DNA of 64,000 bases from an uncultured Lachnospiraceae bacterium (GCA_947644545.1 CANRZW010000002.1:155384-219383), one strand, 5' to 3'. Positions 20,011-28,181 are shown, counted from the first letter of the stretch. The notes: generated from the sequence alone by a model not told the origin. Translations and numbers: made by a program.

Positions 20011-22144
20011 GATAGGTATGATGATAGGCGATCGGTACGAGATATTGGAACGGATCGGTACCGGTGGCATGTCAGATGTATATAAAGCAAAAGATTATAA
20101 GTTAAACCGATTTGTGGCCGTCAAGGTATTGAAGCAGGAGTTCAGCGAAAATGCCAATTTTGTGTCCAAGTTCAGAGTGGAGGCGCAGGCGGCGGCTGGG
20201 CTTATGCATCCCAATATCGTAAATGTTTATGATGTGGGAGAAGAGAGCGGCATTTACTACATTGTTATGGAATTGGTAGAGGGGATCACCCTCAAGAAAT
20301 ATATCGAACGAAAAGCGAGATTATCTGTCAAGGAGGCAGTGAGCATTGCGATTCAGGTGTCCATGGGATTGGAAGCGGCACATAATAACCACATCATTCA
20401 CAGGGATATCAAGCCGCAGAATATCATTATCTCTAAGGAAGGTAAGGTAAAGGTAACGGATTTCGGTATTGCGAAGGCGGCTACCAGTAATACGATTACT
20501 TCTAATGTGATGGGATCGGTGCATTATACATCACCGGAGCAGGCCAGAGGCGGTTACAGTGACGAGAAGAGTGACATCTATTCTCTGGGTATTACCATGT
20601 TTGAAATGCTGACGGGCAGGGTTCCCTTTAACGGAGAGACAACGGTGGCGATTGCCATCAAGCATATCCAGGAGGAAATGCCGTCACCGAGAGACTATGT
20701 ACCGGAAATTCCGATCAGTGTAGAGCAGATTGTGTGTAAATGCTGTCAGAAGAGCCCGGACAGAAGGTATCAGTCCATGCCGGAACTGATCGTTGATCTG
20801 AAACAGTCATTGATCAATCCGGACGAGGATTTTGTCAAACTTGTCGATCCCGACGAGGAGGCTTCCACAAGGATGATCACAGACAGGGATATGGCACAAA
20901 TCAAACGGCAGTCTGACCGGCGTGACTCCATGGAGGAAGCGATGCGGCTGAAAAAGGACAACATGCGCGCTTATGAGATGGAGGAGGATGACGAGGACGA
21001 AGAGGATGACGAGGATTGGGATGACGACGAGGATTATGATCCCAAGATGGAGAGGATAACGACGATTCTGGCGGTGGTTGCCGCGCTTCTTGTCGGCTGT
21101 ATCGTTATTTATGCGGTGGGAAGAGCAATCGGCGTGTTTCAGTTTGGTCAGGAAGAGGAGAATAAGACAGTACAGGAAGAAACGACAGAACAGGTGGAAA
21201 TGATCAAAGTTGCGGGGATGAATGTGGATGATGCCAAGCGAGAGCTTCTGGAATTGGGGCTGACGCCTGAGATACGTTACGAGAAGACCGCGGAGCACGA
21301 AGCCGGAACCGTTCTGCGGGCGAGTGTTCAGGGCGGCGCTGCGGCAGGCGGTGACCAGGAAAAACTGATGTTGGATAAAGGAACCGTAATCATACTGACG
21401 GTGGCGGAAAGTCCGGAGGGAGTGAAGGTTCCGGCAACGACGGGTAAATCAAAGGAGGAAGCGACATCTATCCTGGAGAAGGAAGGGTTTGTGGTCAATG
21501 CGACGGAAGGGTATGACCATACAGTTCAGAATGGTTATGTGATCTCGCAGTCGCCGGAAGCGGGTACGACCGCCCCTCAGGGGTCTTCTGTTACGATCCG
21601 TATCAGTCAGGGGGCGGACGAGAACAAGGTCAGAGTGCCTGATCTGATTGGAATGGAAGAGATGGATGCTACCGTAACGCTGACAGAGCTTGGACTGCCG
21701 GTGGGCAATGTGACTTCGGTAAGCAATGAGGATGCCTCATTGACGGGCAAGGTGTGTTCGCAGAGTTACTCGGTCGGTTCCTATGTGGATCAGGGGACCG
21801 CAATCGATATAGCGATCAGTACGGGGCCGGAGGCGGCCACCTACCGGTATACGGAAGGAATTGTGGCGCCAACGGAGGATCCGGATTATCAGAGCGGTAT
21901 GATGGTCAATGTCACGGTTACGACGGCAGACGGTACGCAGCTTTTGAGCACACAGACCGCATCTTTTCCGGTAGCGGTCAATTATACCGGGATCAAGTCT
22001 GCGACGGGTGTGATCACCTTTACCTTCCGGGTGGAGAAAGAGGCTGCAACGATGACGGACCCAAGTACGGGAGAAACCATAACGACCGAAGCTGTCTCGG
22101 AAGACAGAACAGTAAGAAGAGATATCAGTTTTACGCAGGAATAA
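20003..22144 (+). CDS. prkC: PASTA-domain Ser/Thr protein kinase (PrkC/Stk1)
   Basis: A 713-residue membrane kinase. The kinase domain (about 9-270) has the glycine-rich loop GTGGMSDVYKA, VAVKVLK, catalytic HRDIKPQNI and DFGIAKA. A strikingly acidic cytoplasmic stretch with D, E and W near 320-345 precedes a single membrane helix (about 351-375). About three extracellular PASTA repeats (about 395-610) bind muropeptides in homologues, and a further extracellular beta-rich domain forms the C-terminus. It senses cell-wall fragments or lipid II to control growth and dormancy exit. It is translationally coupled to the phosphatase, and RsgA follows 10 bases later. Confidence 0.95.
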   Translation: MIKIGMMIGDRYEILERIGTGGMSDVYKAKDYKLNRFVAVKVLKQEFSENANFVSKFRVEAQAAAGLMHPNIVNVYDVGEESGIYYIVMELVEGITLKKYIERKARLSVKEAVSIAIQVSMGLEAAHNNHIIHRDIKPQNIIISKEGKVKVTDFGIAKAATSNTITSNVMGSVHYTSPEQARGGYSDEKSDIYSLGITMFEMLTGRVPFNGETTVAIAIKHIQEEMPSPRDYVPEIPISVEQIVCKCCQKSPDRRYQSMPELIVDLKQSLINPDEDFVKLVDPDEEASTRMITDRDMAQIKRQSDRRDSMEEAMRLKKDNMRAYEMEEDDEDEEDDEDWDDDEDYDPKMERITTILAVVAALLVGCIVIYAVGRAIGVFQFGQEEENKTVQEETTEQVEMIKVAGMNVDDAKRELLELGLTPEIRYEKTAEHEAGTVLRASVQGGAAAGGDQEKLMLDKGTVIILTVAESPEGVKVPATTGKSKEEATSILEKEGFVVNATEGYDHTVQNGYVISQSPEAGTTAPQGSSVTIRISQGADENKVRVPDLIGMEEMDATVTLTELGLPVGNVTSVSNEDASLTGKVCSQSYSVGSYVDQGTAIDIAISTGPEAATYRYTEGIVAPTEDPDYQSGMMVNVTVTTADGTQLLSTQTASFPVAVNYTGIKSATGVITFTFRVEKEAATMTDPSTGETITTEAVSEDRTVRRDISFTQE

Positions 22145-22154
22145 GGACGGATAG

Positions 22155-23036
22155 ATGCAGGGCAAGATCATCAAGGGAATAGCGGGGTTCTATTATGTTC
22201 ATGTGGAAGGCAGAGGAACCTATGAGTGCAAGGCCAAGGGGATCTTCAGGAAGGATCATATAAAGCCTTTGGTAGGGGACAATGTGCAGATGGATTTGTT
22301 GGACGAGGAGCAGATGCTTGGTAATATTCGGGAGATCCTGCCCCGCCAAAGTGTTCTGCTGCGGCCGGCAGTGGCCAATGTGGATCAGGCGCTCATCATA
22401 TTTGCGATTGTCAAACCAAATCCAAACTTTAATCTTCTTGACAGATTTCTGATTCGGATGGAACGGCAGAAGCTGCCGGTTATTATCTGCTTCAACAAAC
22501 AGGATATTGCCACCCCGGAGGAAAAGGCAGCGCTGCGGCAGGCATACGAGAGCTGCGGATATCGTGTGATGTTTATCAGTGCATTGGAGAATGAGGGGCT
22601 GGAGGAAGTCAGTCAGGCATTAAATGGTAAGACCACGACGGTGGCAGGTCCGAGCGGAGTGGGTAAGTCTTCTTTGATCAACCGGTTATCTCCGCAGGCC
22701 AATATGGAGACGGGAGCGATCAGCGCCAAGATAGAACGCGGCAGGCATACGACAAGGCATTCGGAGATCATTGCACTCGGGGAAGAGACTTATATCGTTG
22801 ATACGCCGGGCTTTACTTCTCTTGCTATATCGGAGATTACGAAGGAAGAGCTGGGTTCTTATTATCCGGAATTCGTCCAGTATGAGCCGTACTGCAGATT
22901 CAGTGGATGTGCCCATATCAGCGAACCCTCCTGCGGTGTGAAGGAGGCCGTGGAGGCCGGCAGGATCAGCCGGGTGCGTTATGATAACTATAGAGTGTTA
23001 TATCAGGAATTGAAAGAGATTAAGCGGTATTTTTAA
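22155..23036 (+). CDS. rsgA: Ribosome small-subunit GTPase RsgA
   Basis: A 293-residue circularly permuted GTPase: an OB-fold comes first (1-70), then the motifs in the order G4 (CFNKQD), G1 (GPSGVGKSSLIN) and G3 (DTPGFTS). A C-terminal zinc site is seen in CRFSGCAHISEPSCGV. It checks maturation of the 30S subunit. The start follows AGGACGGATAG. Before the island inserted, ychF would have started 13 bases after its stop, with the AAGGAGG still visible here. Confidence 0.95.
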   Translation: MQGKIIKGIAGFYYVHVEGRGTYECKAKGIFRKDHIKPLVGDNVQMDLLDEEQMLGNIREILPRQSVLLRPAVANVDQALIIFAIVKPNPNFNLLDRFLIRMERQKLPVIICFNKQDIATPEEKAALRQAYESCGYRVMFISALENEGLEEVSQALNGKTTTVAGPSGVGKSSLINRLSPQANMETGAISAKIERGRHTTRHSEIIALGEETYIVDTPGFTSLAISEITKEELGSYYPEFVQYEPYCRFSGCAHISEPSCGVKEAVEAGRISRVRYDNYRVLYQELKEIKRYF

Positions 23037-23049
23037 GGAGGACATAGAT

Positions 23050-23065
23050 ATGAAGCTGGGAATCG
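23050..23065 (+). repeat. attL core (copy of the ychF 5' end)
   Basis: ATGAAGCTGGGAATCG follows the original ribosome-binding site AAGGAGG. Translation from it would now give a 30-residue dead-end peptide ending at the TGA at 23140. Confidence 0.8.
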
Positions 23066-23193
23066 CTATTTGCGGGGCTGTTTCATGTAAATCCGTGTAT
23101 CTCCATAAAAATAGTTTAAAGGTTGATAAATACTGGGGTTGAGGGTAATTTGATTTCTATGTAAGTCTTTATATCTTTATGAGGTTTGATACG

Positions 23194-23206
23194 AAATTGG
23201 TACGTA
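23194..23206 (+). repeat. Candidate integrase arm site, left
   Basis: AAATTGGTACGTA matches two tandem copies at the right end (25762 and 25774). Confidence 0.6.
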
Positions 23207-23288
23207 GACATGTTATTTTATAACAGGAAGTTAGAAACTATTAAGTTGAGCCTTAATACCGAGAAAAGTAAAAAGTTTATTAAATGTG

Positions 23289-23316
23289 TTGTAATGAGGG
23301 AAAAATAGTGTATACT
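23289..23316 (+). promoter_or_regulatory. Promoter of type III antitoxin RNA
   Basis: TTGTAA (23289-23294), a 16-base spacer and TATACT (23311-23316). Transcription would start around 23323, four to five bases before the first repeat. Confidence 0.65.
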
Positions 23317-23322
23317 GAAGAC

Positions 23323-23426
23323 AGTAGGTGATGCACAGCCTTATAAATGAGCGAGTTATAAGTGGGTGATGCACAGCCCATAAGTGAGCGAGTTAGCAGG
23401 AGGCAGGGACTATTTGAGTCTCTGCC
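23323..23426 (+). ncRNA. Type III antitoxin RNA (ToxI/CptI-like repeats)
   Basis: Two direct repeats with a 38-base period start at 23327 and 23365. Both begin GGTGATGCACAGCC and share GAGCGAGTTA later in the unit. Each unit can fold: in the first, CTTATAA pairs with TTATAAG around a nine-base loop; in the second, a weaker stem presents nearly the same loop. The array lies between a promoter and a terminator that precede a ToxN/AbiQ-like gene, the standard layout of type III systems in which the repeat RNA binds and inhibits the toxin. The repeat count is low but within what is known for some subfamilies (CptIN). Confidence 0.75.
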
Positions 23427-23432
23427 TTTTCT
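23402..23432 (+). terminator. Attenuating terminator between antitoxin RNA and toxin
   Basis: GGCAGGGACT (23402-23411) pairs with AGTCTCTGCC (23417-23426, one G-T) and is followed by TTTT. Type III systems use such a leaky terminator to keep antitoxin RNA in excess over toxin mRNA. Confidence 0.8.
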
Positions 23433-23485
23433 GTCAGATAATACGGCGGCTAAAGTATGCGATTGTTTGTACACAGAGGAGTTTT

Positions 23486-23968
23486 ATGAAAGATAATTTA
23501 AGAATATTTGGGGTGAAGGATTCCTACATAAAATATTTGAGCCAATATCAGGAGCATTTGTTCCGGCATGAAGGAGGATCATCAGGACGTAAGTATATTG
23601 GAGTCGTTTTTGAAATCAATAAATTTTCCTATTTTGCACCGCTATCTTCGTTTAAACCTAAACATAAGAAGATGAAGGAAGGTGCGGATTTTATTAAGAT
23701 AAAGGATTACGCAGTTATCAATATTAATAACATGATTCCTGTACCGAAAGGGCAATTGGTAGAACTGAATATCAATGCGGAAAAAGATTCGCATTATAAG
23801 TTCCTTTTGCAGGCTGAAAATCGGGAAATCAATAAGCAAAAATGTCGAATAAGAAAAAATGCGGAGATAGTTTATAATCATAAAAAGCGTAATGGAAATT
23901 TGACACCATTGGCAAAAAGAACAAATGATTTTGAAATGTTGGAGAAATTAAGCAGGGATTTTTGGTGA
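23486..23968 (+). CDS. Type III toxin-antitoxin system endoribonuclease (ToxN/AbiQ family)
   Basis: A 160-residue basic protein. Family features: the N-terminal SYIKYLSQYQ, GRKYIGVVFEIN, the active-site segment YFAPLSSFKPKH (Ser54, Ser55 and Lys57, matching the T/S-S-x-K of ToxN), the core VININNMIPVP, and a C-terminal LEKLSRDF that resembles the end of ToxN (LEEKYRDF). Known members are sequence-specific RNases that are held inactive by an RNA pseudoknot and abort phage infection. The start at 23486 has AGAGGA five bases upstream. No stop or frameshift interrupts it, although every other gene of the element is broken. Which subfamily (ToxN, CptN or TenpN) is unresolved. Confidence 0.85.
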   Translation: MKDNLRIFGVKDSYIKYLSQYQEHLFRHEGGSSGRKYIGVVFEINKFSYFAPLSSFKPKHKKMKEGADFIKIKDYAVININNMIPVPKGQLVELNINAEKDSHYKFLLQAENREINKQKCRIRKNAEIVYNHKKRNGNLTPLAKRTNDFEMLEKLSRDFW

Positions 23969-24121
23969 TTATTAGCGGCTGTTCTTGTTTGACAGTTTTG
24001 CTGAGGTCGGCAAAATCGTAGATGCTGGTGCACCTAAAAACGTACAGTATAATGTCGGGAAATAGTTACCCATGTCTATTGAGAAAATCGTAGGAATGAT
24101 GCTAGCGAATTTATCAAATAC

Positions 24122-24339
24122 GGAAAAACTGACAAATACCGTCAGGATGTAAAGACTGGTACGGTTGCCAAATTGCCGGAAGAACTGAAACCTATGGCAG
24201 ATGGTATTCATTCGCTTATTCAGTCTGTTTATGATGACAGTATCCTTAAAGACCTGATTGGGCAATTGCTTTCTATGAGGGCAAGGTCAAGCATATTTTC
24301 TTTGTTGCTGAAACGAAAGGTACAATGGAAGGAGGATAA
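24122..24339 (+). pseudogene. Remnant of a type III restriction enzyme Res subunit
   Basis: From 24250 to the TAA at 24337 the frame reads PDWAIAFYEGKVKHIF and then FVAETKGTMEGG. This is the conserved C-terminal segment of type III restriction Res/helicase proteins (DWAIAF, FVAETKG). The preceding frame, which reads LKPMADGIHSLIQSVYD, is shifted relative to it. Neither start nor motor domain is present and no methyltransferase gene is nearby. It suggests the element once carried a restriction-modification system beside the toxin-antitoxin locus. Confidence 0.65.
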
Positions 24340-24558
24340 AAGCAATCGAGGGTTCATTGTAAGTATATGCCGAACAATCTAACAACTTAAGACAGTCATG
24401 CTAAGACTTGGCATTCAAAAATTGAATACATAAATCCTGCAAATGATACGGCAATTCTTCCCAACAGTTTGCAGAACAATCAGGGATTATAGGTTTTTTA
24501 TCTAACACAGCGCAAGGGCAGTTACAGACCACAGGGAATCTGTCTGGACTGTCTTTTT
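24340..24558 (+). other. Unassigned debris inside the element
   Basis: A short open stretch (about 24392-24492) reads SHAKTWHSKIEYINPANDTA before a stop. I do not recognise it. The rest shows no gene and looks like decayed coding sequence. Confidence 0.4.
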
Positions 24559-24744
24559 GTGCTTTTTAAGGAAGAAATTCAATTTAACGATTAGGGAGCC
24601 GCAGAATATTCCAATATCGGAATCAATCGGATAGAAGAACTGCTAAAGATACCAAATTGCAAATTTGTACTATATGTGGGAAAGAAGAAACTCGTGAAGC
24701 GTAGAGAATTTGATAAATTTCTAAGCGATACAGTGGAAATATAA
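24559..24744 (+). pseudogene. Broken excisionase (Tn916 Xis-like)
   Basis: In one frame, after an internal TAG at 24592, the sequence reads GAAEYSNIGINRIEELLKIP and then KFVLYVGKKKLVKRREFDKF, ending at the TAA at 24742. This is the winged-helix pattern of Tn916-family excisionases (AAEYxxIG, then KRRxFxxF). The TAG interrupts the recognition region's N-terminus, so no full protein is expected. It lies just ahead of the integrase gene, the usual xis-int order. Confidence 0.7.
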
Positions 24745-24763
24745 AATGCTGTAATTTACTTTT

Positions 24764-24827
24764 GAGCCTTACTATGCTATACTATCAATGCTCGGTTTGC
24801 CGAGCATTTGGTATTAAGGCTCTTTTT
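24764..24827 (+). terminator. Nested hairpin between xis and int
   Basis: The outer stem GAGCCTTA (24764-24771) pairs with TAAGGCTC (24815-24822), enclosing AATGCTCGG (24787-24795) paired with CCGAGCATT (24800-24808). A TTTTTA run follows. It probably limits read-through from xis into int. Confidence 0.6.
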
Positions 24828-24923
24828 ACGCGAGTAGCGATGAAAATGCCATGCTTGCATGAGCATTTGAGGAGCACCGTGATAGTCATAGGACTTGTTC
24901 TATGACAGAAAGGAGCTTTTACT

Positions 24924-25759
24924 ATGGGAAAGGACATAAAAGGAAAGGAGCTTGGCGTTGGAATAAGCCAAAGGTCGGATGGCTTCTATGTAGGAAGATT
25001 TACTACGAAATACGGACAACGGAAGCAGAAATTATTCCGCAAATTACAAGAGTGCAGGCAATGGCTGGCAGACTCGCAATATCAGGACGAGCATAGCAAT
25101 CTGAATTTCCCGGAAGAAATGACGGTAAAGGCATGGTTTGACTATTGGATCGGCATGAAAAAACGAACGGTACGCCCGAACACGGTAAGAAATTATACAG
25201 AGTGTTATGAACGTAACATTGATCCAGTGATCGGAAAACTGATTTTGTCAGAAGTAAAACCGATTCAGTGCCAAATGATTATGAATCGTATGGCTGACGA
25301 AGGGTATCGAACATCTACTATTTATCAGACAAGGATAGCATTGTTTAATATGCTTGGTTACGCATATCAGAATGATGTGATAATGAAAAATCCCTGTAAT
25401 GGTATGATAAAATCTGATATCGGGAAGCCTACACAGAAGAAGGAAGCACTGACATTAGAACAGCAGAAAAGGTTTGTAAGAGGTATTGCGGGGAATGCGT
25501 ACGAGTACCAATACAAATTTTTATTGCAGACAGGGCTTAGGACAGGGGAACTTGTAGGATTAAAATGGTCGGATATTGATTTTGATAAGTCATACATTTG
25601 CCACCAGATGTATCGAGGGCGGTATGAAGCCAAAGACTTTGCAGGACGATACTTGAACATTCTAACATTGATATCACCATGAATCTGTATGTTCACACGA
25701 CAGAAGACGAAAAGCATAAGGAAATTGAAAAAATTGTGGCGTCTCTCAAGGTAGTTTAG
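24924..25759 (+). pseudogene. Broken tyrosine integrase (Tn916 family)
   Basis: The N-terminal arm-binding domain (SQRSDGFYVGRFTTKYGQRK) and core-binding domain (VKAWFDYWIGMKKRTVRPNT) are intact, and the first catalytic arginine is in LLQTGLRTGELVGLKW. After SYICHQMY the frame collapses: sequence for the K and H-x-x-R boxes is missing. A shifted frame from about 25628 resumes with TILEHSNIDITMNLYVHTTE, which holds the catalytic tyrosine, and ends at the TAG at 25757. An internal deletion plus frameshift should make it inactive. Its position next to the right end marks that end as integrase-proximal. Confidence 0.85.
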
Positions 25760-25761
25760 AA

Positions 25762-25786
25762 AAATTGGTACGTAAATTGGTACGTA
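25762..25786 (+). repeat. Candidate integrase arm sites, right (two tandem copies)
   Basis: AAATTGGTACGTA occurs at 25762-25774 and again at 25774-25786, sharing one base, and once more near the left end at 23194. Confidence 0.6.
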
Positions 25787-25849
25787 ACCAAAACCATGAG
25801 AGGCGAAAACCCTATAAAATATAAGAAAACTAAAGGAGATTAAAATAAG

Positions 25850-25865
25850 ATGAAGCTGGGAATCG
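25850..25865 (+). repeat. attR core (ychF start)
   Basis: ATGAAGCTGGGAATCG repeats the copy at 23050. The AAAGGAG ribosome-binding site 11 bases upstream belongs to the element. Confidence 0.8.
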
Positions 25866-26947
25866 TGGGGCTCCCCAATGTGGGCAAGAGCACACTTTTT
25901 AATTCATTGACGAAGGCGGGTGCGGAGTCGGCGAACTATCCGTTCTGTACCATCGACCCGAATATTGGCATCGTTGCGGTGCCGGACGAAAGACTGAAAC
26001 TGCTGGGAGACATGTACCAGTCCAAGAAGGTGACGCCCGCCACCATCGAGTTTGTGGATATCGCCGGGCTTGTCAAAGGTGCATCGAAGGGCGAGGGACT
26101 GGGCAATCAGTTCTTAAGCAACATCCGGGAAGTGGATGCCATCGTGCATGTGGTGCGCTGCTTTGAGGACAGCAATATCGTGCACGTGGACGGTACCATC
26201 GACCCATTGCGGGATATCGAGACCATCAATCTGGAGCTGATCTTCTCTGATCTGGAGATATTGGAGCGCAGGATTGCCAAGACCGGTAAGGCGGCGAAGA
26301 TGGACAAGACATTGGCGAAAGAGGCGGCTTTGCTGGAGAAATTAAAGGCGCATCTTGAAGACGGACAACTTGCGAAATGTTTTGAGCCGGAGGATGACGA
26401 CGAGGCATCTCTTCTGGCATCTTATAATCTGCTGACTTATAAGCCGGTGATCTTCGCGGCCAATGTGGCGGAGGATGATCTGGCGAATGAAGGAGCAGAC
26501 AATGACGGGGTGAAGCGGGTCAAAGAATTCGCGGCGCAGAATGACAGCGAGGTGTTCGTGATCTGTGCACAGATTGAGCAGGAGATCGCCGAGCTGGATG
26601 AGGAAGAGACGGCTATGTTCCTGGAGGATCTGGGTTTATCGGAATCCGGCCTGCAGAAGCTGATCAAAGCCAGCTATCACATCTTGGGACTGATGAGTTT
26701 CCTCACGGCAGGGGAGGATGAGACCAGGGCATGGACGATCAGGATCGGCACGAAAGCGCCTCAGGCTGCAGGGAAGATACATACGGACTTTGAGCGGGGC
26801 TTCATCAAGGCGGAAGTAGTCAACTACAAGGATCTGCTGGAACAGGGTTCCCTCGCGGCTGCCAGAGAGAAGGGCCTGGTCGGTATGGAAGGCAAGGAGT
26901 ATGTGGTGCAGGATGGAGACGTGATCCTGTTCCGCTTCAATGTTTAG
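25850..26947 (+). CDS. ychF: Redox-regulated ATPase/GTPase YchF (Obg family)
   Basis: A 365-residue Obg-like P-loop NTPase. G1 is [12 protein letters not shown]; switch II is [20 protein letters not shown]; the NxxE variant of G4 that favours ATP shows as FAANVAEDD. The C-terminal TGS domain includes [20 protein letters not shown]. It binds ribosomes and affects stress responses in other bacteria. The protein is full length although the element inserted at its first codons, because the attachment core restores them. Expression now depends on element sequence upstream. Confidence 0.96.
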   Translation: MKLGIVGLPNVGKSTLFNSLTKAGAESANYPFCTIDPNIGIVAVPDERLKLLGDMYQSKKVTPATIEFVDIAGLVKGASKGEGLGNQFLSNIREVDAIVHVVRCFEDSNIVHVDGTIDPLRDIETINLELIFSDLEILERRIAKTGKAAKMDKTLAKEAALLEKLKAHLEDGQLAKCFEPEDDDEASLLASYNLLTYKPVIFAANVAEDDLANEGADNDGVKRVKEFAAQNDSEVFVICAQIEQEIAELDEEETAMFLEDLGLSESGLQKLIKASYHILGLMSFLTAGEDETRAWTIRIGTKAPQAAGKIHTDFERGFIKAEVVNYKDLLEQGSLAAAREKGLVGMEGKEYVVQDGDVILFRFNV

Positions 26948-27004
26948 TGCATCACCTTTAGCAGGTGATATACAGTTAGATTCAGGGAAGGAGTCTGGGA
27001 AAGC

Positions 27005-27904
27005 ATGCAGGATATCATGGGCGTGAAAGATATTGCGTTTCCGCATTTGGGCATCTATTTGGAGAATTTGCCGCGCGGTTTCAGCATTTTCGGATTTCAG
27101 ATTGCATTTTATGGCGTGATCATCGGGATTGGTATTTTCTGCGGTATTCTTCTGGCGGCGCATATTGCGAAGCTGGAAAAGCTGAATCCTGATCTGATCT
27201 GGGATTTTGCGATTTATGCGATTGTTTTTTCGATTATTGGAGCCAGGATCTATTATGTGATCTTTGCGTGGGATACCTATAAGAACGATCTGCTTAGCAT
27301 CTTTAATACCAGAAAGGGCGGTCTGGCTATTTACGGGGCGGTGATCGCAGCATTTATCACGTTGTGGGTTTATTGCAGGATCAAGCAGCAGAGTTTTCTG
27401 CAGATTGCGGATATCTGTGTACCGGCGCTGGTATTGGGACAGATTATCGGGCGCTGGGGTAATTTCATGAACCGGGAAGTGTTCGGTGAATATACGGACA
27501 GCCTGTTGGCCATGAGGCTTCCGATCGAGGCGGTCAGAAGCAGTGATATTTCGGAAAGCATTTCCAGCCATATTGTAGAAGGAACGAACTATATACAGGT
27601 GCATCCTACGTTCCTGTATGAGGGATTATGGAATCTGGCGCTTCTTGTTTTCATGCTGTGGTATCGGCGGCATAAGAAATTCCGGGGTGAGATGTGGCTG
27701 CTTTATCTGGGCGGCTATGGACTTGGCCGGGCTTGGATCGAGGGAATCCGTACGGATACGCTCTTTATCCCCCACACGACGATTGCGGTCTCGCAGGTGC
27801 TGGCTGTCGTACTCTTTGTGATCGCCGTCATAGCCGATATCGTGATACGTATTCGCTTGAGACGGGTTGCGCAGACGGAAGACCTGACAGGAGAAAATAA
27901 CTAG
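27005..27904 (+). CDS. lgt: Prolipoprotein diacylglyceryl transferase
   Basis: A 299-residue membrane enzyme with about seven helices. Signature GRWGNFMNREVFG contains the essential arginine and asparagine, and HPTFLYEGLWN and RGEMWLLYLGGYGLGR follow. It transfers diacylglycerol from phosphatidylglycerol to the lipobox cysteine, for example of the lipoprotein at 58028. The ribosome-binding site AAGGAG is somewhat distant (12 bases). It lies 57 bases after ychF. Confidence 0.94.
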   Translation: MQDIMGVKDIAFPHLGIYLENLPRGFSIFGFQIAFYGVIIGIGIFCGILLAAHIAKLEKLNPDLIWDFAIYAIVFSIIGARIYYVIFAWDTYKNDLLSIFNTRKGGLAIYGAVIAAFITLWVYCRIKQQSFLQIADICVPALVLGQIIGRWGNFMNREVFGEYTDSLLAMRLPIEAVRSSDISESISSHIVEGTNYIQVHPTFLYEGLWNLALLVFMLWYRRHKKFRGEMWLLYLGGYGLGRAWIEGIRTDTLFIPHTTIAVSQVLAVVLFVIAVIADIVIRIRLRRVAQTEDLTGENN

Positions 27905-27923
27905 TGTAATTAAAAGTAAGCCC

Positions 27924-28079
27924 CAATCATGTTTAACCTGCCTCCTGGCGGGCCGCATGGGCATTCATGCGATGAAAGTCGAAGACTTTCATAGTAAACT
28001 TCCATCATGCTCAGCCTGCCGTCGGGCGGGCCGCATGGCCATCCATGCTGTGAAAGTCGAAGACTTTCATAGTAATAGA
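27924..28079 (+). repeat. Tandem duplication of a 78-bp hairpin-bearing unit
   Basis: Two units with a 78-base period share CGGGCCGCATGG and end with GAAAGTCGAAGACTTTC (27974-27990 and 28052-28068), which folds into a perfect hairpin. Neither unit codes for protein. It lies between lgt and the dcw promoter region. Confidence 0.8.
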
Positions 28080-28094
28080 ACAGGAATATATGGA

Positions 28095-28138
28095 AAGAAT
28101 CTTACATCATGCAAGTGTATGTAAGGTTCTTTTTTTTC
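28095..28138 (+). terminator. Strong intrinsic terminator before the dcw cluster
   Basis: A 13-bp stem (28095-28107 with 28119-28131, one G-T) with an 11-base loop is followed by seven T residues. Confidence 0.88.
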
Positions 28139-28181
28139 GGGATTTGTAGAATTAGCGCGAAAGAATTTCTTCATAAATTCC

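Larger units (their letters stand above)
23050..25849 (+). mobile_element. Decayed integrative element inserted at the ychF start
   Basis: An about 2.8-kb AT-rich insert bounded by 16-bp direct copies of ATGAAGCTGGGAATCG at 23050 and 25850, the second being the true start of ychF. It carries a type III toxin-antitoxin locus, restriction-gene debris, a broken excisionase and a broken Tn916-type tyrosine integrase beside the right end. Three copies of a 13-bp motif lie near its ends. Since xis and int are both damaged, it is probably fixed in place. Boundaries rest on the direct repeat and on the integrase position. Confidence 0.8.

Noticed and set aside
23327..23402. CRISPR array
   Set aside because: Only two units, no variable spacers and no cas genes. 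The promoter, terminator and toxin layout fits a type III antitoxin instead.
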